Shown here piece by piece: positions 34,101 to 42,300 of a DNA stretch of 46,459 nt. Below the pieces are notes generated by a model. The model saw only the letters and a program-made list of their open reading frames with translations, did not search any database and had not been told where the DNA came from. Within the stretch, counting starts at the first letter, position 1. Every line of letters begins with the position of its first letter. This DNA is from Acidobacteriota bacterium (GTDB lineage: Bacteria; Acidobacteriota; Terriglobia; Bryobacterales; Bryobacteraceae). Location of the stretch: NCBI GenBank assembly GCA_005808475.1, contig SYLY01000227.1, positions 1 to 46,459 of the forward strand. Reading direction: 5' to 3'. Made by a program: the position numbers and the translations under genes.

Positions 34101-34604
34101 GTTTGGGAACTCCTTTTCGAGGTTACGAGGTCAACGGAGCGTGCTCCGCCGCCACCCAAAGAATGGCGCCCTCGCCAGGCGACGCGTCCCGGCAATGGCG
34201 CCTCTTTTCGATGGTCCGCTGTAACCGATTGAAAAGGAAGGAAATCTAGTTGCGGGTTTTTTGGCTCGAGGTGGGAACGGCTTTCTGGCCAATCCGCAAT
34301 GCGAATTGCCAGACGCCCGGTTGAAGGCGGCTCGGAGTTCTCGGGAGCAGTTCGTTGTGCAGGATGATTGCGGCAAACGCGGAGCTCCGGGTGAAGGTTG
34401 TTTCGGATTCGCACATGAAGCCGCTATGGGCGCATCGCTCTTCCTTGGAGACAGCCGGGCGGCGGTTGCAGGGCGAAACGATGTTCTACACCCTACCATG
34501 GGCTCGGGCGGCTTCCGGAGATGGGCGGCACTGACGGAGCGGCATGTAAACGAGACAATCGCCTGAGCCGGCCAAGACGCTGGGTGAAACCGAACCGAAT
34601 GGAG
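34101..34604. other. Intergenic region carrying one copy of a palindrome-cored repeat
   Basis: No gene is supported here. Several open frames exist on both strands but none has domain-like sequence, and they translate the repeat itself. The only recognisable structure is the repeat copy at 34263-34353. Confidence 0.6.
34263..34353 (-). repeat. REP-like dispersed element, copy A
   Basis: About 91 bp, roughly 80% identical (by eye) to the copy at 37150-37241 in the opposite orientation. The core at 34285-34312 is a near-perfect 28-bp palindrome with arms starting CTGGCCAATCCGC and ending GCGAATTGCCAG. It is followed (reading minus) by the shared tail AGAAAGCCGTTC. The two copies bracket the PIN/Phd, ssb-remnant and BrnT/BrnA segment. 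Confidence 0.65.
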
Positions 34605-35027
34605 CTACTGCGTGAGGAAGCTGTCGATGCTGGCGGAGGTCCACGTCGCGACACCGCACCCGAAGAAGTCCGTGTCCTCGGTCCAGATCGGACAACTGAG
34701 CGCCAACGCGGCGGCCAGAATCGGCCAGTCCTCCGGATCGCGGGCAGCCAGGCGTTTTCGCGCTTCCGCCTCGTGGTCCACGTAGAGGTCGAGGCTGACG
34801 ATCGTCCCGAGGGCGGCCATGGATCGGAGCGAACGTAACGCAATCGCGGGATCGTCACCGCGCTTTATCACGAGTGCGGCCAAGTGCTCCTCGGCTTCGG
34901 CGTACGCAGTTTCGGGAATGAAGAAGGAGATGCTATCGGCGTGCGACTCGAGCATTCGGCGAACGCGTTGACCGAGTACCGCGCGAATCAGAATGTTGGC
35001 GTCGAGCACCAGCGCCCTGCCAGCCAT
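34605..35027 (-). CDS. PIN-domain toxin (type II toxin-antitoxin, VapC-like)
   Basis: A 140-aa probable ribonuclease. PIN-domain acidic residues are in place: D9 in ALVLDANILIRAVLG, E39 in FIPETAYAE, D100 in RDPEDWPILAAAL, and D118/D120 in WTEDTDFFG, which coordinate Mg2+ for RNA cleavage. Length is normal. The ATG at 35027 lies 3 nt after the stop of the antitoxin gene, the classical antitoxin-first order. Target RNA is unknown. The complex probably binds the dyad upstream of the antitoxin to repress its own operon. Confidence 0.9.
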   Translation of the reverse strand: MAGRALVLDANILIRAVLGQRVRRMLESHADSISFFIPETAYAEAEEHLAALVIKRGDDPAIALRSLRSMAALGTIVSLDLYVDHEAEARKRLAARDPEDWPILAAALALSCPIWTEDTDFFGCGVATWTSASIDSFLTQ

Positions 35028-35030
35028 GCG

Positions 35031-35309
35031 CTACCGCGCGTTCCGCTTCTTTTCGCGGCTGACGCGACGGATCTCCTTGAACTCTTGCATGAGTTCGTTT
35101 TCGGACGCGTCCCACGCCGCGATCATGGAATCGAGCTCCTTCGCCGCTGCCCGCATCGCTTCGACCTCGGCTTTGCGGCTCTTCTTCTGGGCGGGAATGT
35201 AGAACCCGAGCGTCTCGCCATGCCGGGTGATCGCCAGAGGCTTTCCCGCCTCCAGATAACCCGCGAGGTTGTCGCGAAACTCCCGCATGCCGATCTTTTC
35301 GGTTTCCAT
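35031..35309 (-). CDS. Phd/YefM-family antitoxin
   Basis: 92 aa from the ATG at 35309 (METEKIGMREFRDNLAGYLE). The N-terminal Phd/YefM-type fold (GKPLAITRHGETLGFYIP, residues 23-40) binds DNA. The charged helical C-terminus (EVEAMRAAAKELDSMIAAW) would wrap the PIN toxin. An alternative start 16 codons upstream would run through the operator and is not favoured. It lies 3 nt upstream of the toxin gene and 3 nt downstream of a perfect inverted repeat, consistent with autoregulation. Confidence 0.85.
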   Translation of the reverse strand: METEKIGMREFRDNLAGYLEAGKPLAITRHGETLGFYIPAQKKSRKAEVEAMRAAAKELDSMIAAWDASENELMQEFKEIRRVSREKKRNAR

Positions 35310-35312
35310 AGC

Positions 35313-35331
35313 TGTGTACTCTGCGTACACA
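35313..35331. promoter_or_regulatory. Operator-like perfect dyad upstream of the Phd/PIN operon
   Basis: Arms TGTGTAC and GTACACA are exact reverse complements around a 5-nt centre. The site ends 3 bp from the antitoxin start codon, the usual location for the operator that Phd/YefM-type antitoxins bind to autoregulate. No experimental support. Confidence 0.65.
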
Positions 35332-35400
35332 ATACCACCTTCGACGTCGGCTTTCAAAGCTGGAAGTACGGGCCAACTGGCTTCAAAACGAAAAACGGCT

Positions 35401-35595
35401 TGAAAAATGAGTTCGATTCCATATGGTCACGCAACGATACCAGGTCGTCTGTGACTCGCGTTCGCCGGTTTCGCGGTTCTTCCAGGTGCGCTTGGCGCCA
35501 GCGAGAGGACCGTCATGGCGGTGTTGTTGCGGATGGTACGGGATTCGGCGTCGGAGCCGAGGTAGCCGATCAAAGTCACGTTGTTGAAATTTCAT
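35401..35595 (-). pseudogene. Decayed single-stranded DNA-binding protein gene (ssb remnant)
   Basis: Frames on the minus strand together read like the SSB N-terminus: NFNNVTLIGYLGSDAES, RTIRNNTAMTVLSLA, then KRTWKNRETGERESQTTWYR and CVTIW. The ATG at 35595 is followed by an extra A (ATGAAATTTC for an expected ATGAATTTC), which shifts the frame. A compensating one-base loss occurs near CTGGCGCCAAGCGC. After CVTIW the similarity stops and nonsense follows, so the OB-fold is cut off at about half length. It is not functional; it is probably a broken copy of a mobile-element or duplicated ssb. Confidence 0.7.
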
Positions 35596-36424
35596 TGTCT
35601 CCTTCGGCCCCGTCTCTTGACCGGGGCACCCAGAAGCAAGCGGGGCCGCTACCAAGAGCGAAGCGGTGAGTCGGAGTGCTTTGTTGGGGGAGACCGGGCG
35701 GATTCCGGTGAGCGCAGCGAACGAACTCGCAGAGCGGAATCCGGCTGGGGGCACCGGCAAAGCAGAGCGGAGACGAACGCAGGGCGCGGCCAGGCGGTCA
35801 CGCCGTCAAGCGCAGCGGCGCCCGGTCAAGGCCGGCGGCAAGGGGAGTAAACGACAAATGGAACACCGCGACGCCTGCCCCGGAGGCTCGCCGATCCTGC
35901 AATCCGCGGCACTGTAAATAGGCGCGCAGTACCGCAAATGACCTAGCGAGCACCTTAGCTTAGTGGAGTGTCTCCGGCGGAGAGTGAGGAGATCACCAAC
36001 AATTCGACGATCGGAGTTCCACTCCGCGGTCGCTACTGCCACGCAACCTCCACGATAACGAAAACCACGGAGAAATGTCCAGCTTGGGGCGGACAATTCG
36101 AGTCCTGGTGGGGGGCCAGAGCGCAAATCGTCAGAAGCGAATGAATTGGTCTGGCGCAGCTGCTACGGCACTAGTAGGCCACCATATCCGGCCACAGCAT
36201 CGTTATCCCCCTGTTTCGCAAACCCTCCAACGCTCAGCGTGACGACTATCCAATTGCAAGATCGCACTTTGGCCCGAAACGCAAAAGAGCCGCACCCATT
36301 CAAGTTTCATTTCCATTCCCGCCCTGCTCAGTAATTATGGCCGGATCGGTCTCTCACTCATTGTTGGCGCAGAGGGGTGCCGCCGGCGGCCATCCGGGGC
36401 CGACGGTCGGTGAAGTGGTCGCCG
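35596..36424. other. Long stretch without a supported gene
   Basis: Open frames exist but are short, overlapping and compositionally unlike proteins. The stretch holds an inverted repeat at 35699-35743 and, near 36048-36119, a tRNA-like fragment (ATTCGAGTCC) that does not fold as a tRNA. GC falls to about 50% after 35900. It looks like non-coding debris or uncharacterised regulatory sequence. Confidence 0.55.
35699..35743. repeat. Inverted repeat with 9-bp perfect arms
   Basis: Arms CGGATTCCG (35699-35707) and CGGAATCCG (35735-35743) are exact reverse complements around a 27-nt loop. Located in gene-free DNA upstream of the ssb remnant; no function assigned. Confidence 0.4.
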
Positions 36425-36724
36425 ATGTCCTTCGTCCACGAATTCGAATGGGACCGCTCCAAGGCTTCCGCCAACCTGACCAAGCACGCGGTAGACTTCA
36501 AGGTGGCGGCTACCGTTTTCAAAGACCCGCTAGCGGCAACGATCTTCGACGGCGATCACAGCGGCGACGAGCAGCGCTGGGTCACCATTGGAAAGGACGA
36601 GGAGGGACGCTACATCGTGGTGGTTCATACGTTCCAAGAGGTCGAGCCGAACCGGGCTTCGGTGCGCATCATTTCGGCGCGCCGTCCAACCAAAACGGAA
36701 ATCGCCCAGTACCAAGAGACATAG
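36425..36724 (+). CDS. brnT: BrnT-family toxin
   Basis: 99 aa. The ATG at 36425 begins directly at the domain; upstream codons are not conserved-looking. It matches the RelE-like BrnT ribonuclease family throughout: FEWDRSKASANLTKHAVDF at the N-terminus, VFKDPLAATIFDGDHSGDEQR in the middle, and RIISARRPTKTEIAQYQE at the end. The toxin gene comes first, as in known brnT-brnA operons, and the antitoxin starts 2 nt after its stop. Expected action is cleavage of mRNA when unneutralised. Confidence 0.9.
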   Translation: MSFVHEFEWDRSKASANLTKHAVDFKVAATVFKDPLAATIFDGDHSGDEQRWVTIGKDEEGRYIVVVHTFQEVEPNRASVRIISARRPTKTEIAQYQET

Positions 36725-36726
36725 CA

Positions 36727-36927
36727 ATGAAGCCCGAATACGAATTCAAGAGCGCCGAGCGAGGGAAGTTCTTCCGCCCCGGAGCCGTCTTGCGGCTGCC
36801 CATCTATCTCGAGCCGGAAGTGCAAGACTATCTCGCCGCTAAAGCCCAAGCCAAGAATATCGACCTTGACGACCTGGTTAACGATCTGCTGAAGCAGGAA
36901 ATCCGCATCGCGGAGTCATTGCGCTAA
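36727..36927 (+). CDS. BrnA-like antitoxin (short)
   Basis: 66 aa, ATG at 36727, 2 nt after the brnT-like stop. The sequence KFFRPGAVLRLPIYLEPEVQDYLAAKAQAKNIDLDDLVNDLLKQ (split here: ribbon VLRLPIYLEPEV, then two helices) fits a ribbon-helix-helix DNA-binding antitoxin. BrnA proteins end in this way and bind their own promoter. At 66 residues it is at the short end for the family. Pairing is inferred from position and fold. Confidence 0.8.
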   Translation: MKPEYEFKSAERGKFFRPGAVLRLPIYLEPEVQDYLAAKAQAKNIDLDDLVNDLLKQEIRIAESLR

Positions 36928-37009
36928 CGATTGATGTGGCCCATAACCCTTTGATTTGATGGAGGATGGCAGCCTGGTCGGGAATGGATCCCGCAAAACG
37001 GCATCCGTA

Positions 37010-37040
37010 GATTGGTACTGCGCCCGTGTCCGTACCAATC
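37010..37040. repeat. Hairpin with 9-bp perfect stem
   Basis: Arms GATTGGTAC and GTACCAATC are exact reverse complements around a 13-nt loop; outer TCCG/CGGA bases add a discontinuous second stem. It lies 83 bp after the brnA-like gene. Lacking a T-tract, it is only a weak terminator candidate. Confidence 0.45.
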
Positions 37041-37149
37041 CGATTGCGGAAATAACCCATTTTGCGAGCGCGTTTGCTGGGCTTCAGCCGTTGCAAAACC
37101 CTGTTGCGTTACGTCCGGGCATGGCGACAGGTTTTCGCAATGGGCCGTT

Positions 37150-37241
37150 GCGCTGCTCCCCGAGAGCTTCGATCCGCCCCCTCCCGGGTGTCTGGCGATT
37201 CGCATCGCGGATTCGCCAGAAAGCCGTTCTCACATCGAGCC
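37150..37241 (+). repeat. REP-like dispersed element, copy B
   Basis: About 92 bp, the inverted partner of the copy at 34263-34353. The palindromic core at 37192-37219 has arms starting CTGGCGATTCGC and ending GCGGATTCGCCAG. Shared flanks are CTGCTCC...GAGA before it and AGAAAGCCGTTC after it. It lies 38 bp upstream of the DUF6932 gene. Confidence 0.65.
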
Positions 37242-37278
37242 CTCATAGCCAATACATCATAATCGTGGTGTTGATACA

Positions 37279-37725
37279 ATGATTCCAGAATGGTCATCCA
37301 ACGGCGACTTGCCGCCCGGCATACATTCCGCGAGCTGGGCCGAGATCGAGAAGCGCTTGGCGTTCAATCCCTGGCGCGACCGATTGCTGGCCGGATTCCG
37401 CGAAGCCTGCGAACTGCTTCGAAAAGCGGGATGCCGGTTGGCCTACCTGGATGGCAGCTTCGTCACCACGAAACCGCATCCCGGCGACTTCGACGCCTGC
37501 TGGGACATTCAAGGTGTGGACGAGGAGGCGCTCGATCCGGTGTTCTGGGATTTCTCGCAGGGTCGCGCAGCTCAGAAGCGGCGATTCCTCGGCGAGTTCT
37601 TTCCGGCGCAGTTGCCGGAGGGCGCGACCGGACGAGCGTTCGTCGAGTTCTTCCAGGTGAACAAACTGACCGGCGAGCCAAAGGGCATTGTGGCGATTCG
37701 GTTGAGAGGTATTAAGAAGCGATGA
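37279..37725 (+). CDS. DUF6932-type minimal nucleotidyltransferase-like protein (putative toxin)
   Basis: 148 aa, ATG at 37279. The motif LAYLDGSFVTTKPHPGDFDACWD (split: LDGSFVT at 57-63, PGDFDACWD at 68-76) has the GS...DxD arrangement of the nucleotidyltransferase superfamily, with D70 and D72 as the metal-binding pair. DFSQGRAAQKRRF follows, and AFVEFFQ may supply the third acidic residue (E123). Nucleotidyltransferase toxins such as MNT/AbiEii families act by modifying tRNA or proteins; whether this family does so is unproven. The XRE gene overlaps its stop by 4 nt (ATGA), the arrangement of a toxin-antitoxin pair. Confidence 0.8.
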   Translation: MIPEWSSNGDLPPGIHSASWAEIEKRLAFNPWRDRLLAGFREACELLRKAGCRLAYLDGSFVTTKPHPGDFDACWDIQGVDEEALDPVFWDFSQGRAAQKRRFLGEFFPAQLPEGATGRAFVEFFQVNKLTGEPKGIVAIRLRGIKKR

Positions 37726-38159
37726 TCAAGAACGAGAAGCAATACCGGATCACGAAGGCGCAAGCCCGGCGTTTCGAGGAAGCCCTCGCCGAACTCGCCC
37801 GGCAGGAACGCCCATCGAATATTGCGCCTCGACTCTGGCAGACTCAACGCGATGCCGCCGAGAGTCAATTGCAGGAACTCCAAGAGCAGATCGACGCCTA
37901 CGAGCGTCTGCACGTGGGCAAGAGCAAGGACCTCGTCCTCGAAGCCGTGGAGGACCTGCCGAAGACCCTGATCCGCGCCCGCATCGCGTCGGGAATGACT
38001 CAGGAAGGCCTGGCCCACCGGCTCGGCGTCAAGACCCAGCAGATCCAGCGCTACGAGGCGACGGAATACGAGAGCGCCAGTTTTGCCCGTGTCCTCAAAG
38101 TCGTTCAGGCATTGGGATTGAGGATGCCGAAGCCCACTAGGTTGGTTCGGAACGGCTAG
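37722..38159 (+). CDS. XRE-family helix-turn-helix protein (putative antitoxin)
   Basis: 145 aa. The ATG at 37722 overlaps the DUF6932 stop. Residues 45-68 form a predicted coiled coil (AAESQLQELQEQIDAYERL). The helix-turn-helix lies at about 86-135 (RARIASGMTQEGLAHRLGV, KTQQIQRYEATEYESASFAR). An XRE protein encoded as a four-base overlap after a DUF6932 nucleotidyltransferase-like gene strongly suggests a regulated two-gene toxin-antitoxin or defence module. Autoregulation is expected; no dyad was found directly upstream of 37279 beyond the repeat. Confidence 0.83.
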   Translation: MIKNEKQYRITKAQARRFEEALAELARQERPSNIAPRLWQTQRDAAESQLQELQEQIDAYERLHVGKSKDLVLEAVEDLPKTLIRARIASGMTQEGLAHRLGVKTQQIQRYEATEYESASFARVLKVVQALGLRMPKPTRLVRNG

Positions 38160-38174
38160 CGTAGAACGCCCATC

Positions 38175-38822
38175 TCATCGCTCCGCCAGGAAATCGGAAA
38201 GAGGGCGGCGGTGTTTTTGTGAATTGCGGTTGAGGCAAGCAGTGACTAGGTTTTCGAGGGAGTTGTCCCCGCCTTCGGTCACAGGCTTAACGTGATCCAA
38301 AGTCGCGGTGAACCGCGTTAGCTGCTTTTGACATTATCGGCACTTGTAAGCGTCCCGTTCGAAAACAGTCAATCGGTTTTCCCGAACATTGTAGTAGTCG
38401 ATGTCCGAAGGGGCGGTCTCTTGTGGCAATTCGATCCGTCGGCGTTGACTCCTGTAATCTCGGCATGCTGGGATCTCGTCGGGTGTCAGCACGCAATAGG
38501 GCGTTCCTTCCCGATTCGCCTCACCTTCTTTGCGAAGTGCGCCGAGCTGTTCCAGCGCTCGAAAGATCTCACGCACCTTGCCCTCGGAGATTGTATTTTC
38601 GGCGGCAGTTGAATACGACGACTTGACGACACTTTTCCTGAGAGCCTTTCCGCTGAGCCGCAAATGGGGATAGAGGAGCGGCTGAAGATCATCGACTATT
38701 TCCTGAATGACTTGGGGCAATTCAAGTGCGTGAAACCCAGGCATGTCGGAGGCACCGACGGATGCATCGCACGCCTCCACCTCGTCGAGTAGGCGTCGAA
38801 TCTGTTCAAATTGTTGTTTCAT
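38175..38822 (-). pseudogene. HNH endonuclease gene broken by an in-frame TAA
   Basis: The frame from the ATG at 38822 runs 162 codons to TAA (38334-38336), then continues in the same frame to a TGA at 38175. The N-terminal part (MKQQFEQIRRLLDEVEACDA; KVREIFRALEQLGALRKEGE) is helical; the HNH domain begins ENRLTVFERDAYKCR-stop-CQKQL, where relatives read CRYCGKQL, so TAC to TAA is the likely change. After the stop it continues LDHVKPVTEGGDNSLENLV (intact HNH His/Asn). The second zinc pair reads CLNRNS where CLNCNS is expected, a Cys-to-Arg change. Two independent defects indicate a dead gene. Confidence 0.8.
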
Positions 38823-39027
38823 CAGCCTCCGCCGCCAAGTGGACCTTCAAAAGAAACTTGGAGAGCTCTTCGTAGTATAGTTCCGCAGGGTCGCCGGGCG
38901 GCAATGAAGATCCGTTGATACCGATTGCGAAGTCTGGTCGATTTCTCGTCTCCCATCTTGACGCCCTGCTGGATCTAATCCAAACTATAGCCAGTCTAAG
39001 CGGTACCGCCCATGAAACATAGCGTCG
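38806..39027 (-). pseudogene. 5'-truncated frame overlapping the HNH gene start
   Basis: An open frame without a good start codon ends (TGA at 38806) 16 nt inside the HNH gene. It reads RPDFAIGINGSSLPPGDPAE, then LYYEELSKFLLKVHLAAEAD, which looks protein-like and would be translationally coupled to the HNH gene. It begins right after an in-frame stop (39028-39030), so it is probably the C-terminal remnant of a partner gene. I do not recognise the family. Confidence 0.4.
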
Positions 39028-39326
39028 TCAATCCCGAGCAAATCGACCGAACGCTGGAGTTCTGGCGCAAACGGACCACGAATCGGCAACTCACAAACGA
39101 AGACGCTCGCCAGATCACCGTCAACATGACGCTGGAAACTCTGCATTGCCACCGCCGGCGTCAACCGGCTCCCAGCCTTCGCCCTGTTCGAGCCTATATT
39201 CATAGGCCTGAACTGTTCCAAAAATCGAGAGTGCATCCTAGAAATTCAACTTCAACCCGAACTGGACAATGCGCATCGGGCTCCGCAGCGACCGGATTTC
39301 GCCAACGCGCGGACCGTCCGGGGTGA
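39012..39326 (+). pseudogene. Possible truncated small accessory ORF
   Basis: The first ~40 residues (IDRTLEFWRKRTTNRQLTNE, then DARQITVNMT) resemble a recurrent small protein found in mobile or accessory regions. After NMT the sequence loses protein character and runs into the 3' end of the TonB receptor gene on the opposite strand. Likely a truncated remnant; function unknown. Confidence 0.35.
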
Positions 39327-42300
39327 CGGATGCCGGATTTACGAAGCCGAGATTATTCGGCTGTCCGAACCACGGTGTGTTCAACGCGTTGAACAACTCC
39401 GCGCGGAATTGGAGCCGCACGCGCTCGTGAATGGCGAAATTTTTGAACGCCGATCCGTCGATCGTCCGCTGGCCTGGCGAAACGAGAATATTGCGGCCCG
39501 CGTTGCCGAAGTGGCACAGGTCCGGCCGGGCTGGATTGTTGCACGTCACCCGCTGGAAGGCGCCAGGATCGAACCACAACTGGCGGGTTGCATTGTCGAG
39601 GCGGCCGTCCTTTAGCCGGTCCGGCCGCACGGGCGAGCCATCGTTGCCTGTGTTCAAGTCGGCCGCGGGGACGGTGGGGCTAAACGGAAGACCGGAGCGA
39701 ATCGACAGGATCCCATTCGTCTGCCAGCCTTTCAGCAGGGCTCCCACAACGCCCTTCGAATTCCGCGCGAACGGCAACTCGTGGACGAAGTGGATCACGG
39801 CGCCGTGGTTGATATCGAAGGCCGTGCGGCCGCGGGAACTGGCGCGGTCGCGCATTTGCCAACCGGGGCCCTCGTTGCCGCCATCCTCTCCATCGCCGTT
39901 TGCTTTCGAGAACGTGTAGGAGACGCCGAAAGCCAATCCGCTCGCGTAGCGCTTTTCGGCCCGTGTCTGCAGTCCATGGTAGTGCTGATTGGCGGAAGCG
40001 TCGAACGGCGCAATGCGGCCGAGCGCCTGCACGCCGAGGTTCGGCGTCGCCGGATCGTAGAAGAAGCGATAGGGCCGCCGCGCGCCGAAGTTGGTGTCCG
40101 GAGACGGGTCCGCCATGTTGAAACTCTCGTAGCCATTCGCGGAATGGGTGGTCTTGCTTCCGACGTAGCCCACCGTGGCCGCGATTGCCCCGGGCAGTTC
40201 GCGTTGGATGTCGATGCTCCACTGCCACACGTCGCGATCCTTACGATCGTTCTGAAACATGCGGACGCCCACGGGACGCACCAGCGACGATCCCGCGAAC
40301 GGATTGTCGAGCGTAAGCACCGGAAAGCCGGCGGTGAACCGCCTCAAAGGCGATGTGTAGTTCCGGCCCGCGTAGGCGATCGGGAGCGTTCCCACCGCCT
40401 GCGTCACCGCATCGAACTGCTGATTGCCGGAAAGCGGCGGGTGCAGATTCGCGGTGCTGATCTGCACGAAATGCTGCGGGCTCGTGTATTGGCCCGCACC
40501 CAGACGAAGCACCCATTTCGACGCCGGCCGGTAAGCGATTCCCAGCCGCGGCTGCATGAATCCCCAGTGCTGTCTCCAAAGTTTGCGTTTGGCCTCATCG
40601 CTGCGTGGAATGGGCTGGAGCGTGGGGATGGCGCCGCTGGGCGAGGAAAACGTCTTTAGCAGATCGAGCGTGCGGACCTGGCCTAGCGTGTCGTAAGGGT
40701 TTCCCAGGAAGTCGTAACGGATCCCCGCGTTGATGGTCAGCTTCGGCGTGATCCTCCAATCGCCGGTGAAATACGCGCCGACGCGACGGGACCGCATCGC
40801 CACCGCCGGATAGCCTTCGCCCGTTTGGCTGCGCGTGGGAAGGCCGAGCACGAAAGACGCGAAATCGTAGCCGCTTTCGTTGGCCCCAAAGCCGAGTGTG
40901 CCGCGCGTCAGGTTGGCCGCGCGGCGGTCCATGGCGGCGTGAAAGAAGGAAAAGCCTGTCTTGATCGTATGCTTGCCGCGGATCACCGAAAGGTTCTCCG
41001 CCAACTGGTAGCTGTAGGTGTCGTCCGTGCGTCCGTTGGGATCGCCGATGGTGAAGCCCATGGACGGAACACCCGTTTCCAGCGGCGTGAACTTCCGGTT
41101 GCCGTCGCCGGCCACGCGGAACTGGCCGATTCCGAGCGTATCGAGATCGAAGTCGGTGTTCGTGCGGGGATTGACGAAGTTGTCGCCCCAGTTGTTGACT
41201 CCGAAACGAAGTTCGTTCATCAGTGTGCCGCTGAAGGTGTGAATCCACTGCGAGGCAATGTTGTAGGCCGTCGAGACGCGATACTCCGGGAAATTCGGGT
41301 TGATCCCATTGGCCTGCCAGTTATCCGAGTTGACCGCGAACCGGCCGAAAACCTTGTCGTTGCCCCCGAAGTTGTGATCGATCCGGCCGAAGTACTGATT
41401 GGAGTTGATCTCCTGCGGCACGGCGCGGCGCGCGGTGAAATCGAGCAGGTCCGGCTGCTCGAAGTCGGGCTCGGGCAGGAACCGCGAGATCACGCGCTGC
41501 GCTCCCGCATGCAGGCGGGAGCGTGGAACGATGTTGCCCGGGAACGGCGTGGCGGTGTTCGCGTCGAAGATCGCGATCGGCGCGCGGAACGGCGCATTGG
41601 TGGCCGGATTGATGTTCGGAGTTAGAAGCCGGGAAAAATCGCCTTGCCGAAAATCGCGATGCGGCCAGAATGCGGTGGCGACGCCCTCCTGGATCTCCCG
41701 GCGGCCTTCGAAATTGAAGGACCAAAACGTCCGGTTGCGAATCAGCGGCCCGCCCACGAACGTGCCGAACTGATTGCGGCGCAGGCGGTCTTTTCGAATC
41801 CGCGCGGCGTTGGCGGGCCGCTGAAAGTTCAGAAAGTAGTTCTCGGCGTCGAACGCGTCGTTTCGCAGGAACTCGAACAATGTGCCGTGAAACTGATTCG
41901 TGCCCGACTTCAACGCCACCTCGATCCGCGCTCCGGAGCTTTGACCGAACTCGGCCGAGTACGAACCGGTCTGGACCTTGAACTCTTCGATCGCGTCGAT
42001 CGACGGCGTGAAGCTGCTCACGTTGTACAGCGGCGCAACGGACTCGACGCCATCCAGCGTGATGCTCTGATGTCCTTCGCGTTGTCCGTTGGCGATTACC
42101 GCCATTCCCGCGCCGGGAATCGGGAAGCCGCCTTGTCCGTCCTGGCCGCTTCGAGTGCCGAACTGCACCCCGGGTACCATCACGGCGAGTTGAATCATGT
42201 TGCGGCCGTTGAGCGGCAGGTCCACCACGCGTTTGTTTTCGATCACCTGTCCCACCGCGGCATTCTCCGTCGCCAGAGCCACGGTTGCCGCCACCACCTC

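Larger units (their letters stand above)
36928..37278. other. Intergenic region with a hairpin and repeat copy B
   Basis: No gene is supported. Contains a 9-bp perfect hairpin (37010-37040) and the dispersed element at 37150-37241. Its open frames translate these repeats. Confidence 0.6.

Noticed and set aside
34131-34499. Minus-strand frame of 122 codons containing SGNSHCGLARKPF
   Set aside because: That segment is translated from the palindromic repeat and recurs at 37150-37241; it is a repeat artefact, not a gene.
35641-35700. attC-like (integron) site suggested by CCCCAACAAAGC on the minus strand
   Set aside because: No matching GTTRRRY partner box with complementary arms was found within about 150 nt, and no integrase gene is nearby.
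36048-36119. tRNA-like segment with CCTCCAC / GTGGGGG pairing and a CCA end
   Set aside because: The T-arm does not pair and no D-arm or anticodon stem can be drawn; at most a decayed attachment-site remnant.
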